Below, piece after piece: positions 27,404 to 36,252 of a DNA stretch of 64,000 bases. The first letter of the stretch is position 1, and each line of letters begins with the position of its first letter. A program made the position numbers and the translations under genes. Location of the stretch: positions 1 through 64,000 of the forward strand of contig CAVTOX010000009.1 of the NCBI GenBank assembly GCA_963736425.1, written 5' to 3'. The notes below the pieces were generated by a model that did no database searches, was not told where the DNA came from, and worked only from the letters and a program-made list of their open reading frames with translations. This DNA is from Prado023 sp963736425. Its GTDB lineage: Bacteria > Actinomycetota > Actinomycetes > S36-B12 > CAIYMF01.

Positions 27404-27963
27404 ATGAAGGTCGACCTCGCCTGGGGGATCCTCATCCTGTTCCTGCTCGCGTTCGTGGGCTGGCGCCTGAGTGCCCTCGCGGGGCGGATCGACCGCCTGC
27501 ACCATCGCATCGAGCTCGCTCGCGCGTCGCTGGATGCCCAGCTGATCCGACGCGCGCGCGCGGCGGAGGCGCTGGCCGACCTCAGAGCCTGGTCGACCCG
27601 GCCAGCGCGATCGTGCTGGCGCAGGCCGCGAGTCAATGCGCGCAATGCCGATCTGCCGACTCAGTGGAGCGCAGCGTCGTCGAGTCCGAGATGTCACGGG
27701 ACCTGCGCGAGGTCTTCGCCGACCCCGAGTCGGTGGTGGACCTCCGAGAGACACCCGAGGGTGACGAGCTGCTCGACGACCTGTCGGCGGCGTGCAACCA
27801 GGTGGCCCTCTCACGCCGTTTCCTCAACGACGGGGTCCAGGCGGCGCTCCTGCTGCGTCAGGGCCGGCTGGTCCGGTTGTTCCGCCTGGCAGGCAATGCC
27901 CCACGCCCGCAGATGTTCGAGATGGACGACGTGGCCCCGTCCACGTTCGAGGCGTTCGCCTGA
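27404..27963 (+). CDS. Membrane-anchored coiled-coil protein of unknown function (one frameshift)
   Basis: One membrane helix at residues 6-22 (AWGILILFLLAFVGWRL) is followed by a long charged helix (RIDRLHHRIELARASLDAQL), reminiscent of LemA-type proteins but not clearly homologous. The frame breaks near 27580-27590; the coding reading resumes as LVDPASAIVLAQAAS and ends in a conserved-looking C-terminus (LSRRFLNDGV, LFRLAGNA). One restored base gives about 186 residues. Its place between pimA and pdxS is occupied by a similar unknown membrane protein in Streptomyces-type genomes. GTG 27281 is an alternative start. Confidence 0.65.
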
Positions 27964-28027
27964 AGCCCGGCAGTGAACACCCGGTGCCGCTCCTGAGTCG
28001 TTGACCGGGTCCCGACCAGGTCGCAAC

Positions 28028-28033
28028 TACTGT
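28028..28033 (+). promoter_or_regulatory. -10 element for the leaderless DUF3048 lipoprotein gene
   Basis: TACTGT is followed by six bases and the ATG at 28040. Confidence 0.55.
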
Positions 28034-28039
28034 GAGCGC

Positions 28040-29071
28040 ATGCGCCGGATCGCTGCAGTGCTGGGACTCTCGCTCGTGTTCTCCGGGTGCGGTGCTGACG
28101 GGCCTGATCCGGACGTGGTCCAGAGCACGACAGCGGCTCCGTCAGCGTCCGCGACGGCGCTGCCCGAGCCCGAGCCGGTCGAGCCGACGACCTCGCCCTT
28201 CAGCGGCCGCGAGGGCGGGGTGGGCACACCAGTCATGGTCGTCAAGCTCGACAACACGCCGAACGCCCAGCCGCACCGGGGACTGACGAAGGCCGACATC
28301 GTGTACGTGGAGCCGGTGGAGTGGGGCCTGACCCGCCTGGCGGCGGTCTTCTCCACGCAGATGCCGGGGACCGTGGGGCCGGTGCGCAGCGCCCGGGTCA
28401 GCGACATCGAGCTGTTCACGCCCCTGGGCAACATCGCCTTCGTCTACTCCGGTGCCCAGCGGCGCCTGCAGCCCAAGCTGGCTGCGGCGGACTGGACCCA
28501 GGTCTCCCAGGACGTCAACAGCCCCGGCTTCCAGCGGGAACGGGGCACCGGCAGGTACGCCCCGTACAACCTGATGGCCGACCCGCAGGAGATCCTGGCG
28601 ACATCTGGGGCGACGGCCGTCTCCCAGGACATCGGGTTCGTGTTCGACGAGCAGCCCCCGGACGGCGGCAAGGAGGCCACCCGGGTCACTGCTCGGTGGC
28701 CCTCGATGTCGGTGCAGTTCCGCTGGAACGCCAAGAAGGACCTCTACGACGTCTGGATGAACGGACAGCCCGCCCTCGACACCGACAAGCCGGGCGTCCA
28801 GCGGGCGTCGTCGGTCATCGTCCAGTACGTCAAGCAGGTCGACTCCGGCTACGGCGACAAGTTCGGCGGCCGCACGCCACTGACGATCGTGTCCGGATCG
28901 GGCAAGGGCGTCCTGCTGCGTGACGGCGTGGCCCAGAAGATCACGTGGGAGAAGCCCTACTCCGATGCCCCCACCGCCTATTACGACCTTGACGGCAACC
29001 CCGTGGTCCTCGATCCGGGGCAGGTCTGGATCCTGCTCAAGGACCGGACCAGCAAGGTCACGATCGAGTAG
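28040..29071 (+). CDS. DUF3048-domain lipoprotein
   Basis: This 343-residue secreted lipoprotein has a signal peptide ending in the lipobox LVFSGC, so it is probably lipidated on Cys17 and held at the outer face of the membrane. A Thr/Ser/Pro/Glu linker follows, then two DUF3048 parts (MVVKLDNTPNAQPHRGL to PVRSARVSDIELF, and AQKITWEKPYSDAP to WILLKDRT). It resembles YerB of Bacillus. Function is unknown; an envelope or polysaccharide role is plausible. Confidence 0.88.
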   Translation: MRRIAAVLGLSLVFSGCGADGPDPDVVQSTTAAPSASATALPEPEPVEPTTSPFSGREGGVGTPVMVVKLDNTPNAQPHRGLTKADIVYVEPVEWGLTRLAAVFSTQMPGTVGPVRSARVSDIELFTPLGNIAFVYSGAQRRLQPKLAAADWTQVSQDVNSPGFQRERGTGRYAPYNLMADPQEILATSGATAVSQDIGFVFDEQPPDGGKEATRVTARWPSMSVQFRWNAKKDLYDVWMNGQPALDTDKPGVQRASSVIVQYVKQVDSGYGDKFGGRTPLTIVSGSGKGVLLRDGVAQKITWEKPYSDAPTAYYDLDGNPVVLDPGQVWILLKDRTSKVTIE

Positions 29072-29123
29072 CGGGCTGCCACCGCTCACGAGCGACGTTT
29101 CGCGCCGCCGCGCCCCGGGACGT

Positions 29124-29160
29124 AACCTTGACCCATCGTCCCGACCGGCGCAGGAGAACT
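29124..29160 (+). promoter_or_regulatory. -10 element and leader of pdxST
   Basis: TAACCT near 29124 is the best -10 in the 90-bp gap before pdxS, with GGAG shortly before the GTG at 29162. Confidence 0.4.
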
Positions 29161-29161
29161 C

Positions 29162-30069
29162 GTGAGCAGCACCGAAGACACCGCAGGAACAGCCCTCGGC
29201 ACCGACCGCGTCAAGCGCGGCATGGCTGAGATGCTCAAGGGCGGGGTGATCATGGACGTGGTCAACGCCGAGCAGGCCCGGATCGCTGAGGACGCCGGCG
29301 CCGTTGCCGTCATGGCCCTCGAGCGCGTGCCCGCCGACATCCGCGCACAGGGCGGGGTGTCGCGCATGAGCGACCCGGACATGATCGAGGGGATCATCGA
29401 CGCCGTGTCGATCCCCGTCATGGCCAAGGCCCGGATCGGGCACTTCGTCGAGGCCCAGGTGCTGGAGTCCCTCGGCGTGGACTACATCGACGAGTCCGAG
29501 GTGCTGACCCCGGCGGACTACACCCACCACATCGACAAGTGGGCGTTCACGGTCCCCTTCGTCTGCGGTGCGACGAACCTGGGCGAGGCCCTGCGCCGGC
29601 TCACCGAGGGCGCGGCCATGATCCGCTCGAAGGGCGAGGCCGGCACCGGTGACGTGTCGAACGCCACCACGCACATGCGCGCGATCCGCGGCGAGATCCG
29701 CCGGCTGTCCTCGATGAGCCACGACGAGCTCTACGTGGCGGCCAAGGAGCTCCAGGCCCCCTACGCTTTGGTGCGTGAGGTCGCTGAGCGCGGTTCCCTG
29801 CCGGTCGTGCTCTTCACCGCCGGTGGCATCGCAACGCCGGCCGATGCGGCCATGATGATGCAGCTCGGCGCCGACGGAGTGTTCGTCGGCTCGGGCATCT
29901 TCAAGTCGGGCAACCCCGCTGAGCGGGCCAACGCCATCGTCCAGGCCACCCTGCACTTCAACGACCCGGGCATCATCGCCAAGGTCTCCCGCGGGTTGGG
30001 GAGGCGATGGTCGGGATCAACGTCGAGGAGATCCCGGCACCGCACCGCCTCGCCGAGCGCGGGTGGTGA
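29162..30069 (+). CDS. pdxS: Pyridoxal 5'-phosphate synthase subunit PdxS (one frameshift)
   Basis: PdxS joins ribose 5-phosphate, glyceraldehyde 3-phosphate and PdxT-derived ammonia into PLP. The beta-barrel motifs are all present: MDVVNAEQARIAEDAGA, MALERVPADIRAQGGVSRMSDP, the Schiff-base Lys in PVMAKARIGHF, and GTGDVSNATTHMR. The frame breaks at 29998-30001, where GGGG should be GGGGG to read GLGEAM; the corrected protein is about 302 residues and ends at TGA 30069 in the family's usual way. The pdxT start overlaps this stop. Confidence 0.94.
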
Positions 30070-30668
30070 CCGGCCCCACAATCGGGGTCCTTGCGCTGCA
30101 GGGCGATGTGCGTGAGCACCTGCACGCCCTGGAGTCGGTCGGTGCGCACGCTGTCCCGGTCAAGGACGCCGAGGCCCTCAAGGGCGTTGACGGCCTGGTC
30201 CTGCCCGGCGGCGAGTCCACGACCATCTCGATGCTGGCGATCCGCTGGGGCCTGATGGACCCGCTTCGTGCCGCGGTGCGCGCGGGGATGCCCATGTACG
30301 GGTCGTGCGCGGGCATGATCCTGCTCGCCGACACGATCCTCGACGGCCGCGCCGACCAGCGCCCCATCGGGGGGATCGACATGGTCGTGCGCCGCAACGC
30401 GTTCGGTCGGCAGGTGGACTCCTTCGAGGGTGACGTGGACTTCCCCGCACTGGGAGCCGAGCCGATCCGTGCGGTCTTCATCCGCGCGCCCTGGGTCGAG
30501 TCGGTCGGGCCTGCTGTGGAGGTTCTGGCCTCGGTCCCAGCCGCTGCGGGCGATAGGATTGTGGCCGTTCGAGCGGGGTCGCTCCTGGCCACCTCGTTCC
30601 ACCCCGAACTCACCGGAGACCATCGGGTGCACGCGCTGTTCGCCACCATGGTGCGCCGCGCCGCCTGA
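30063..30668 (+). CDS. pdxT: Pyridoxal 5'-phosphate synthase glutaminase subunit PdxT
   Basis: PdxT releases ammonia from glutamine for PdxS. About 201 residues with the class I glutaminase triad: nucleophile Cys in YGSCAGMI and His/Glu in TSFHPELTGDHRVH. GVLALQGDVREH and LPGGESTT are family marks. Start is GTG 30063 or the adjacent GTG 30066, both overlapping the pdxS stop. yebC follows after 19 bases. Confidence 0.95.
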   Translation: MVTGPTIGVLALQGDVREHLHALESVGAHAVPVKDAEALKGVDGLVLPGGESTTISMLAIRWGLMDPLRAAVRAGMPMYGSCAGMILLADTILDGRADQRPIGGIDMVVRRNAFGRQVDSFEGDVDFPALGAEPIRAVFIRAPWVESVGPAVEVLASVPAAAGDRIVAVRAGSLLATSFHPELTGDHRVHALFATMVRRAA

Positions 30669-30687
30669 GTCGACTCGAAGGAGCACC

Positions 30688-31440
30688 ATGTCCGGCCACT
30701 CCAAGTGGGCGACCACGAAGCACAAGAAGGCCGCGATCGACGCCAAGCGCGGCAAGCTGTTCGCCAAGCTGATCAAGAACATCGAGGTGGCGGCGCGCAC
30801 CGGGGGCGGTGACATCGACGGCAACCCCACCCTCTACGACGCGATCCAGAAGGCGAAGAAGAACTCCGTTCCGGCCGACAACATCGACCGTGCGCACAAG
30901 CGTGGCTCGGGCGCGGACGCCGGTGGTGCGGACTGGCAGACGATCATGTACGAGGGGTACGGGCCCAACGGGGTCGCGGTGCTGGTTGAGTGCCTCACCG
31001 ACAACCGCAACCGTGCCGCCACCGAGGTGCGCGTGGCCATGACCCGGAACGGCGGCAACATGGCCGACCCGGGCAGCGTCTCCTACCTGTTCGCCCGCAA
31101 GGGCGTCATCATCGTGCCGAAGTCCGACGGGCTGACCGAGGATGACGTGCTGATGGCCGTCCTGGACGCCGGGGCCGAGGAGGTCAACGACCTCGGCGAG
31201 GCGTTCGAGGTGATCACCGAGGCCTCGGACATGGTGCCGGCGCGCAAGGCGCTGCAGGCCCAGGGCCTGGACTACGAATCGGCGGAGGCGGAGTTCGTGG
31301 CCTCGGTGGAGGTCCAACTCGACGCCTCGGGTGCCGAGCGGATCATGCGGCTCGTGGATGCCCTCGAGGACAGTGACGACGTGCAGAACGTCTACACGAA
31401 CGCCGACATCCCGGCCGAGGTCCTGGCCGAGCTGGAGTAG
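30688..31440 (+). CDS. yebC: YebC/PmpR-family DNA-binding or translation factor
   Basis: This 250-residue protein has the standard opening (GHSKWATTKHKKAAIDAKRGKLF) and three-domain length of the YebC family. Members have been described as transcriptional regulators and more recently as helpers of translation through proline stretches. GGAG at 30680 precedes the ATG. It sits between pdxT and, after a 70-bp gap, an acyltransferase gene; in Mycobacterium it also follows pdxT and precedes ruvC at a distance. Confidence 0.95.
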   Translation: MSGHSKWATTKHKKAAIDAKRGKLFAKLIKNIEVAARTGGGDIDGNPTLYDAIQKAKKNSVPADNIDRAHKRGSGADAGGADWQTIMYEGYGPNGVAVLVECLTDNRNRAATEVRVAMTRNGGNMADPGSVSYLFARKGVIIVPKSDGLTEDDVLMAVLDAGAEEVNDLGEAFEVITEASDMVPARKALQAQGLDYESAEAEFVASVEVQLDASGAERIMRLVDALEDSDDVQNVYTNADIPAEVLAELE

Positions 31441-31510
31441 GCGCTCGGCTCCACATCCGGCGGATCGCACCGGTACGGTTCGCATACCCCCGGACCACAG
31501 GAGCGACGAC

Positions 31511-33424
31511 GTGGCAGAGCAGGATCGCACGATCTCGGAGGACTCGGGCGCGACGGTGCCGCCCGCCGTACCCGTGGCCCCCGCGAAGAAGTCTGCCCCG
31601 GCGCCGGTCGCCAAGGCGCCCGCAAAGAGGGCTCCGGCGAAGAAGACCCCGGCCGCGAAGAAGACCCCGGCCGCGAAGAAGACCCCGGCCGCGAGGAAGG
31701 CTGCGGCGAAGAAGGCGCCCGCTGCCAAGGAGCCAGCCGCCAAGAAGACTCCCTCGGCGAAGGCGCCCGCCGCCACGAAGGCGCCGGCCAAGAAGGCTGC
31801 ACCTGCGAAGAAGGCGCCTGCAGCGAAGGTGGCCCCGGCCAAGGCAACTCCGGCCACGAATCCCCCGGCGAAGAAGCCTGTTTCGGTTCCCGCCACAGCA
31901 GCGCCCACCAGCGGCCGCAAGCGCGCCGCGGCCAAGCGAACGGCCAGGGCAGCGGCAGGCAGTGTCGGCGCCGCAGTCGGCTCGGCAACGGCCGCAGGGC
32001 GCGCTGTCAGCGACCCCTCGGTGGTCTCCCCGCGCAGGCTGTCCGGATTCGACTTCGCCACCTGGCGCCTGGCGTCCAACGACCCGTCGATGCGCTCACC
32101 GATCATCGGCCTGATCGCGCTGGAGTCCAGCCCGGACTGGGAGATGCTGGTCGATCGGTTCGACCGGGCCAGCAGGGTCGCCCCGATCCTGCGCCAGAAG
32201 GTCATGGAGGGTCCCTCGGACATCCTGAGCCCGCGCCTGGTCATCGACCAGGACTTCGACCTCAGCTTCCACATGCGGCGATTCCGTGCGGCCGATCCCG
32301 GGAGCTGGGACCAGGTCCTGACGGAGGCCCGACGGCAGTCGATGGCCGACTTCGACCTCTCCCGGCCGCTCTGGCGCGTCACGCTGATCGAGGGGCTTCG
32401 TGGCGGGCGGGCTGCGCTCATCGTCAAGCTGCATCACGCCATCGCTGATGGCCAGGGCGCCATGATGCTGGGCGCCACAGTGATCGACCTGGTGCCCGGC
32501 GGGCAGGACCTGGGAGCGATGCCCCCGGCGCCGATGGGTGCGCCGCTGGATGGAGCAGGCTTCCTGGGCACGGCGGTCGTGGACGCGTCATCGTTCCTGA
32601 TGAAGTCGTTGAAGGAAGTCACGGACTCCGCGCTGCCGATCGCGGGGCGCGCCCTGCGTGACCCGGCGGGCGCGGTCGAGGACGTGATGGGCGTGCTGAA
32701 GTCGATCACCAGGTTCTTGGCGATGCCGACCTCGCCGATGTCGCCGGTGATGCGCGGTCGGTCGATCAACTACCACTTCGTCACCCTGGACGTTCCGATC
32801 TCCGAGCTCAAGGCCGCGTCCAAGCCCCACGGTGTGAGCCTCAACGACGCGTTCATGGCCGGTGTCACCGGTGGCCTGCGGATCTACCACGAGCGCCGGG
32901 GCGAGCCAGTGAGCATGCTGCGATGCAACATGCCGATCAGCCTGCGCAATCCGGAGCGTCCTGCGCAGAACGCCGTCACCATCGCCCGCTTCGAGGTCCC
33001 CGTGGACATCCTCGACCCGCTCGAGCGGATGCGGGCCATCCGCGACATCGTCGGCTCGTGGCGGCAGGAACCCGCGCTGCACCTGGTCGATCCGCTGGCC
33101 GAGGTGGGGTACCGCCTCATGCCCTCGGACGTGTTCACCTCGACCGCGCAGAAGAGCGACTTCACGGCAAGCAACGTCCCCGGCGTACCGATCCCGGTGT
33201 GGATCGCCGGCGCGAAGGTGCGGGCGATGTATCCGCTCACGGCAACGGTCGGCGCGGCGACGAACATCACGCTGCTGTCCTACGCCGGCAATGCGGGGAT
33301 CGGGATCTCGATGGACGATGCCGCCATCCCCGATCGCGAGCTGTTCGTCGAGTGCATCGGCGCTGGGTTCGCCGAGGTCGTGGGCCATCCGGTGCTCGCA
33401 AGCGACCCGGTGGCGGGGGAGTAG
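31511..33424 (+). CDS. Wax ester synthase/diacylglycerol acyltransferase with histone H1-like N-terminal tail
   Basis: The C-terminal 465 residues are a complete WS/DGAT enzyme that acylates diacylglycerol or long-chain alcohols with acyl-CoA to make storage lipid. It begins at RRLSGFDFATWRLAS, with the catalytic motif HHAIADG at residues 308-314 and later the PLTATVGAATNITLLSYAG region. Ahead of it residues 22-160 form an Ala/Lys/Pro tail of PAKK and AAKKTP repeats ending in GRKRAAAKRTARAAA, as in histone H1-like and HU-tail proteins. WS/DGATs are usually about 450-480 residues, so the tail is an addition. AGGAG at 31499-31503 supports the GTG; the tail is in the same open frame as the enzyme, with no stop or frame change. 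Confidence 0.92.
   Translation: MAEQDRTISEDSGATVPPAVPVAPAKKSAPAPVAKAPAKRAPAKKTPAAKKTPAAKKTPAARKAAAKKAPAAKEPAAKKTPSAKAPAATKAPAKKAAPAKKAPAAKVAPAKATPATNPPAKKPVSVPATAAPTSGRKRAAAKRTARAAAGSVGAAVGSATAAGRAVSDPSVVSPRRLSGFDFATWRLASNDPSMRSPIIGLIALESSPDWEMLVDRFDRASRVAPILRQKVMEGPSDILSPRLVIDQDFDLSFHMRRFRAADPGSWDQVLTEARRQSMADFDLSRPLWRVTLIEGLRGGRAALIVKLHHAIADGQGAMMLGATVIDLVPGGQDLGAMPPAPMGAPLDGAGFLGTAVVDASSFLMKSLKEVTDSALPIAGRALRDPAGAVEDVMGVLKSITRFLAMPTSPMSPVMRGRSINYHFVTLDVPISELKAASKPHGVSLNDAFMAGVTGGLRIYHERRGEPVSMLRCNMPISLRNPERPAQNAVTIARFEVPVDILDPLERMRAIRDIVGSWRQEPALHLVDPLAEVGYRLMPSDVFTSTAQKSDFTASNVPGVPIPVWIAGAKVRAMYPLTATVGAATNITLLSYAGNAGIGISMDDAAIPDRELFVECIGAGFAEVVGHPVLASDPVAGE
31637..31690 (+). repeat. Three exact tandem copies of an 18-bp unit coding Ala-Lys-Lys-Thr-Pro-Ala
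   Basis: GCGAAGAAGACCCCGGCC occurs three times without change in the lysine-rich tail of the WS/DGAT gene, and weaker copies continue to about 31870. Identity at the DNA level suggests recent slippage or duplication. Confidence 0.92.
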
Positions 33425-33510
33425 GCACGCCGCTGCCACGGACGTGCCCGGGGCGACCAGCGATCCAGGCGCGCATGCGTGTCGTACCGGCCACGGTACC
33501 CGCCGCCCGA

Positions 33511-33516
33511 TAGGGT
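33511..33516 (+). promoter_or_regulatory. -10 element of ruvCAB
   Basis: TAGGGT lies directly upstream of the LexA box, 30 bp before the ruvC start. No clear -35 is seen. Confidence 0.5.
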
Positions 33517-33517
33517 G

Positions 33518-33531
33518 CGAACACCTGTTCG
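33518..33531 (+). promoter_or_regulatory. LexA (SOS) box upstream of ruvC
   Basis: CGAAC-ACCT-GTTCG matches the actinobacterial/Gram-positive SOS box CGAAC-N4-GTTCG exactly. It lies one base after the -10, so LexA binding would block ruvCAB transcription until DNA damage. Confidence 0.85.
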
Positions 33532-33545
33532 TATCGGGAGGTCAC

Positions 33546-34169
33546 GTGCGCGTACTCGGTGTCGATCCGGGCCTGACCCGGTGTGGGGTCGGCCTGGTGG
33601 AGGGCTCGCTCGGTCGCCCGCTGACCCTTCGGCACGTCGAGGTGGTCACCACCGCTGCCTCCGTTCCACTTCCGGAGCGGCTGCTCGTGATCAGCCGACG
33701 CATCCAGGTGCTCATCGAGGAGCTGGCCCCCGACGTCGTGGCCATCGAGCGGATGTTCAGCCAGCACAACCTGCACACCGTGATGGGCACCGCCCAGGCC
33801 TCGGCCGCCGCGGTCCTGGCTGCGGCCGAGGCCGGGCTGCCGGTGGCATGGCACACGCCCAGTGAGGTGAAGGCTGCTGTGACCGGAGCGGGGCGCGCCG
33901 ACAAGGCCCAGGTGGCGGGCATGGTGGTGCGGATCCTGCGCCTGGAGACGGCTCCCACGCCCGTGGACGCCACCGATGCCCTGGCCCTGGCGATCTGCCA
34001 CATCTGGCGGGGTTCGGCCAATGCCCGCATCGCCTCGGCTGTGGCCTCCTCAGCGCCCTCCCGCATCCCGACGCGGGTCCCACGGGTGCCCGCCGGTGGC
34101 GTCACCCCGGTGGCGACGGTCCCGCCCCGGTCGGCTGGTGTCCGCGTCCGGTCAGGGGGGCCCCGGTGA
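33546..34169 (+). CDS. ruvC: Holliday junction resolvase RuvC
   Basis: RuvC cuts four-way junctions delivered by RuvAB. The RNase H-like acidic residues are visible in GVDPGLTRCG, AIERMF and DATDALALAICH. It is 207 residues, slightly long because of a Pro/Arg/Val-rich C-terminal tail after the last helix. GGGAGG precedes the GTG at 33546, and the stop overlaps ruvA (GTGA). Confidence 0.95.
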   Translation: MRVLGVDPGLTRCGVGLVEGSLGRPLTLRHVEVVTTAASVPLPERLLVISRRIQVLIEELAPDVVAIERMFSQHNLHTVMGTAQASAAAVLAAAEAGLPVAWHTPSEVKAAVTGAGRADKAQVAGMVVRILRLETAPTPVDATDALALAICHIWRGSANARIASAVASSAPSRIPTRVPRVPAGGVTPVATVPPRSAGVRVRSGGPR

Positions 34170-34774
34170 TCGCGTTCGTGCATGGCACCGTCGCCTCGGT
34201 GGACTCCGACCACGCGGTCATCGACGTCGGCGGTGTGGGCCTGTCCGTCCTGTGCGGTCCGCGAACCCTGGCCGAGCTGCGTCCAGGTGCGCCGGCCAAA
34301 GTGGCCACAGCGCTGGTCGTCCGTGAGGACTCCCTGACCCTGTTCGGATTCAGTGACGAGGACGAGCGGCAGGCGTTCGAGGTGCTGCAGTCGGTCACCG
34401 GGATCGGGCCGCGCACGGCCCAGGCGATCCTGGCCGTGCTCACCGTCGACCAGCTCCGATCTGCAGTCGCCGCCGACGACCTCGTGACGCTGTCCAAGCC
34501 ACCCGGGATCGGTCGCAAGGGAGCGGCGCGGATCGCCCTCGAGCTCAAGGACCGCCTCGGGGCGCCCACCACGTCGACCGCAGCCTCTCGGGGCGCTGAC
34601 GACTGGTCGACCCCGGTCATCGACGGGCTCATCGCCCTCGGCTGGCCGCCGCGGGATGCCCGGGCCGCTGCCGAGGCCGTCCAGGGTGACGCGGAGGCTG
34701 TTCTGGCCGAGGGCGGCCACCCGTCCGTGCCGGCCCTTCTGCGCTCCGCCCTGCGCCACCTGGACCGCGCGTGA
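34166..34774 (+). CDS. ruvA: Holliday junction DNA helicase subunit RuvA
   Basis: RuvA binds the junction and recruits RuvB. About 202 residues: OB domain, two helix-hairpin-helix motifs (VTGIGPRTAQAIL and PPGIGRKGAARIALELKD), and the RuvB-contacting C-terminal domain (VIDGLIALGWPPRDA). Both ends overlap neighbours by four bases, so ruvC-ruvA-ruvB are translationally coupled. Confidence 0.96.
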   Translation: MIAFVHGTVASVDSDHAVIDVGGVGLSVLCGPRTLAELRPGAPAKVATALVVREDSLTLFGFSDEDERQAFEVLQSVTGIGPRTAQAILAVLTVDQLRSAVAADDLVTLSKPPGIGRKGAARIALELKDRLGAPTTSTAASRGADDWSTPVIDGLIALGWPPRDARAAAEAVQGDAEAVLAEGGHPSVPALLRSALRHLDRA

Positions 34775-35847
34775 GTGACGACGAGCTCGTGCGTGGCGAG
34801 GCCGATGACGAGGACATTGCCGCTGAGGGGGCCCTGCGTCCCCGCAGTCTGGCGGACTTCATCGGCCAGGACCGCGTGCGCTCCCAGCTCGGACTGGTCC
34901 TCGAGGCCGCGCGGCACAGGAACGCCACAGCGGATCACGTCCTGCTGTCAGGGCCCCCGGGCCTGGGCAAGACCACCCTGGCGATGATCATCGCCGGGGA
35001 GATGTCGGCACCGATGCGGATCACCTCCGGGCCGGCCATCCAGCACGCCGGTGACCTCGCTGCCGTGCTGTCCAGCCTGGTTCCCGGTGAGGTGCTCTTC
35101 CTCGACGAGATCCATCGGATGGCCCGGCCGGCCGAGGAGATGCTCTACGTGGCGATGGAGGACTTCCGGGTCGACATCGTCGTCGGCAAGGGGCCCGGGG
35201 CCACTGCGATCCCGCTGGACCTCGCGCCGTTCACGCTCGTGGGCGCCACCACCCGGGCGGGCCTCCTGCCGGGGCCGCTGCGCGACAGGTTCGGGTTCAC
35301 CGCCCACATGGACTTCTACGCGGACTCCGACCTGTACACGATCGTCAACCGCTCGGCCCGGCTGATCGGGGTCGAGATCGATGCCGCTGGGGCCGAGGAG
35401 ATCGCCGGGCGCTCGCGGGGTACGCCACGGGTGGCCAACCGGCTGCTGCGCCGCGTGCGTGACTACGCCCTGGTGCACGGCGACCGGTCCATCGACCAGA
35501 GGACGGCCCATGCCGCGCTGGACCTCTACGAGGTCGACGCCCTCGGCCTGGACCGTCTTGACAGGGCGGTCCTCGAGGCGCTGATCAAGACCTTCCGGGG
35601 CGGCCCCGTGGGCCTGTCCACCTTGGCCGTCGCGGTCGCGGAGGAGCCCGAGACCGTGGAGACGGTCGCCGAGCCGTTCCTCGTCCGGGCCGGGTTGATG
35701 TACCGCACTCCGCGTGGCCGGGTGGCCACAGAGGCTGCGTGGCGACACCTGGGCATGGTTCCCCCCACCACCATCGGACAGATCGGCCTGCGGTTCGACA
35801 GCGACGCACCGGACGGGAATGACCGAGCTACCGCGCCGGGCGTCTAG
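34771..35847 (+). CDS. ruvB: Holliday junction DNA helicase subunit RuvB
   Basis: This 358-residue AAA+ motor drives branch migration. Walker A is GPPGLGKTT, Walker B FLDEIHR, sensor and arginine-finger region GATTRAGLLPGPLRDRFG, and a winged-helix DNA-binding end (RTPRGRVATEAAW). GTG start overlaps the ruvA stop. yajC follows after 30 bases. Confidence 0.97.
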   Translation: MSDDELVRGEADDEDIAAEGALRPRSLADFIGQDRVRSQLGLVLEAARHRNATADHVLLSGPPGLGKTTLAMIIAGEMSAPMRITSGPAIQHAGDLAAVLSSLVPGEVLFLDEIHRMARPAEEMLYVAMEDFRVDIVVGKGPGATAIPLDLAPFTLVGATTRAGLLPGPLRDRFGFTAHMDFYADSDLYTIVNRSARLIGVEIDAAGAEEIAGRSRGTPRVANRLLRRVRDYALVHGDRSIDQRTAHAALDLYEVDALGLDRLDRAVLEALIKTFRGGPVGLSTLAVAVAEEPETVETVAEPFLVRAGLMYRTPRGRVATEAAWRHLGMVPPTTIGQIGLRFDSDAPDGNDRATAPGV

Positions 35848-35850
35848 AAT
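35845..35850 (+). promoter_or_regulatory. Candidate -10 for yajC-secD-secF
   Basis: TAGAAT overlaps the ruvB stop codon and could start a transcript 20-25 bases before the yajC ATG, separating secretion genes from SOS control. Confidence 0.35.
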
Positions 35851-35877
35851 CGGGGCCAATTGTGCGAAAGGTCCTTC

Positions 35878-36252
35878 ATGACGCTTGTCGAACTCCTGCC
35901 GTTCGCTGCCATCGCGGCGGCCTTCTGGCTTCTGATCATCAGACCGTCCTCAGTCCGCCGGAAGGCGCAGGCTGCACTCGTCGCCTCGCTGGCGCCGGGG
36001 CAGCGGGTCATGACGACGGCCGGCGTGTTCGGCACCCTGGTCTCGGTCGACGCGGACCGGGTGTCGGTGGAGGTCGCCCCGGGTGTGGTCATCGAGATGC
36101 TCACCGCGGGCATCGGACAGGTGGTCCCGGCCGGCGTGGACACGCCCGAGCCCAGCGGTATGGCCGCACCTGAACTCAGCGAGAACTCGGGCGCCGCTGA
36201 AGGCGCCGACGAGGCCGTCGCAGCCCCGACCCTGGAGGCCGATCGTGGCTAG
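35878..36252 (+). CDS. yajC: Preprotein translocase subunit YajC
   Basis: This 124-residue protein has one N-terminal helix (PFAAIAAAFWLLIIRP), the YajC core (LVASLAPGQRVMTTAGVFGTLVSVDADRVSVEVAPGVVIEML) and an acidic tail. It joins SecDF at the Sec channel. The last eight bases overlap the secD GTG. Confidence 0.93.
   Translation: MTLVELLPFAAIAAAFWLLIIRPSSVRRKAQAALVASLAPGQRVMTTAGVFGTLVSVDADRVSVEVAPGVVIEMLTAGIGQVVPAGVDTPEPSGMAAPELSENSGAAEGADEAVAAPTLEADRG

Noticed and set aside
30610..32427. 605-codon minus-strand frame rich in Ala/Gly/Phe
   Set aside because: Mirror of the Lys/Ala/Pro repeat tail and of yebC on the plus strand; repeats on one strand create long open frames on the other.
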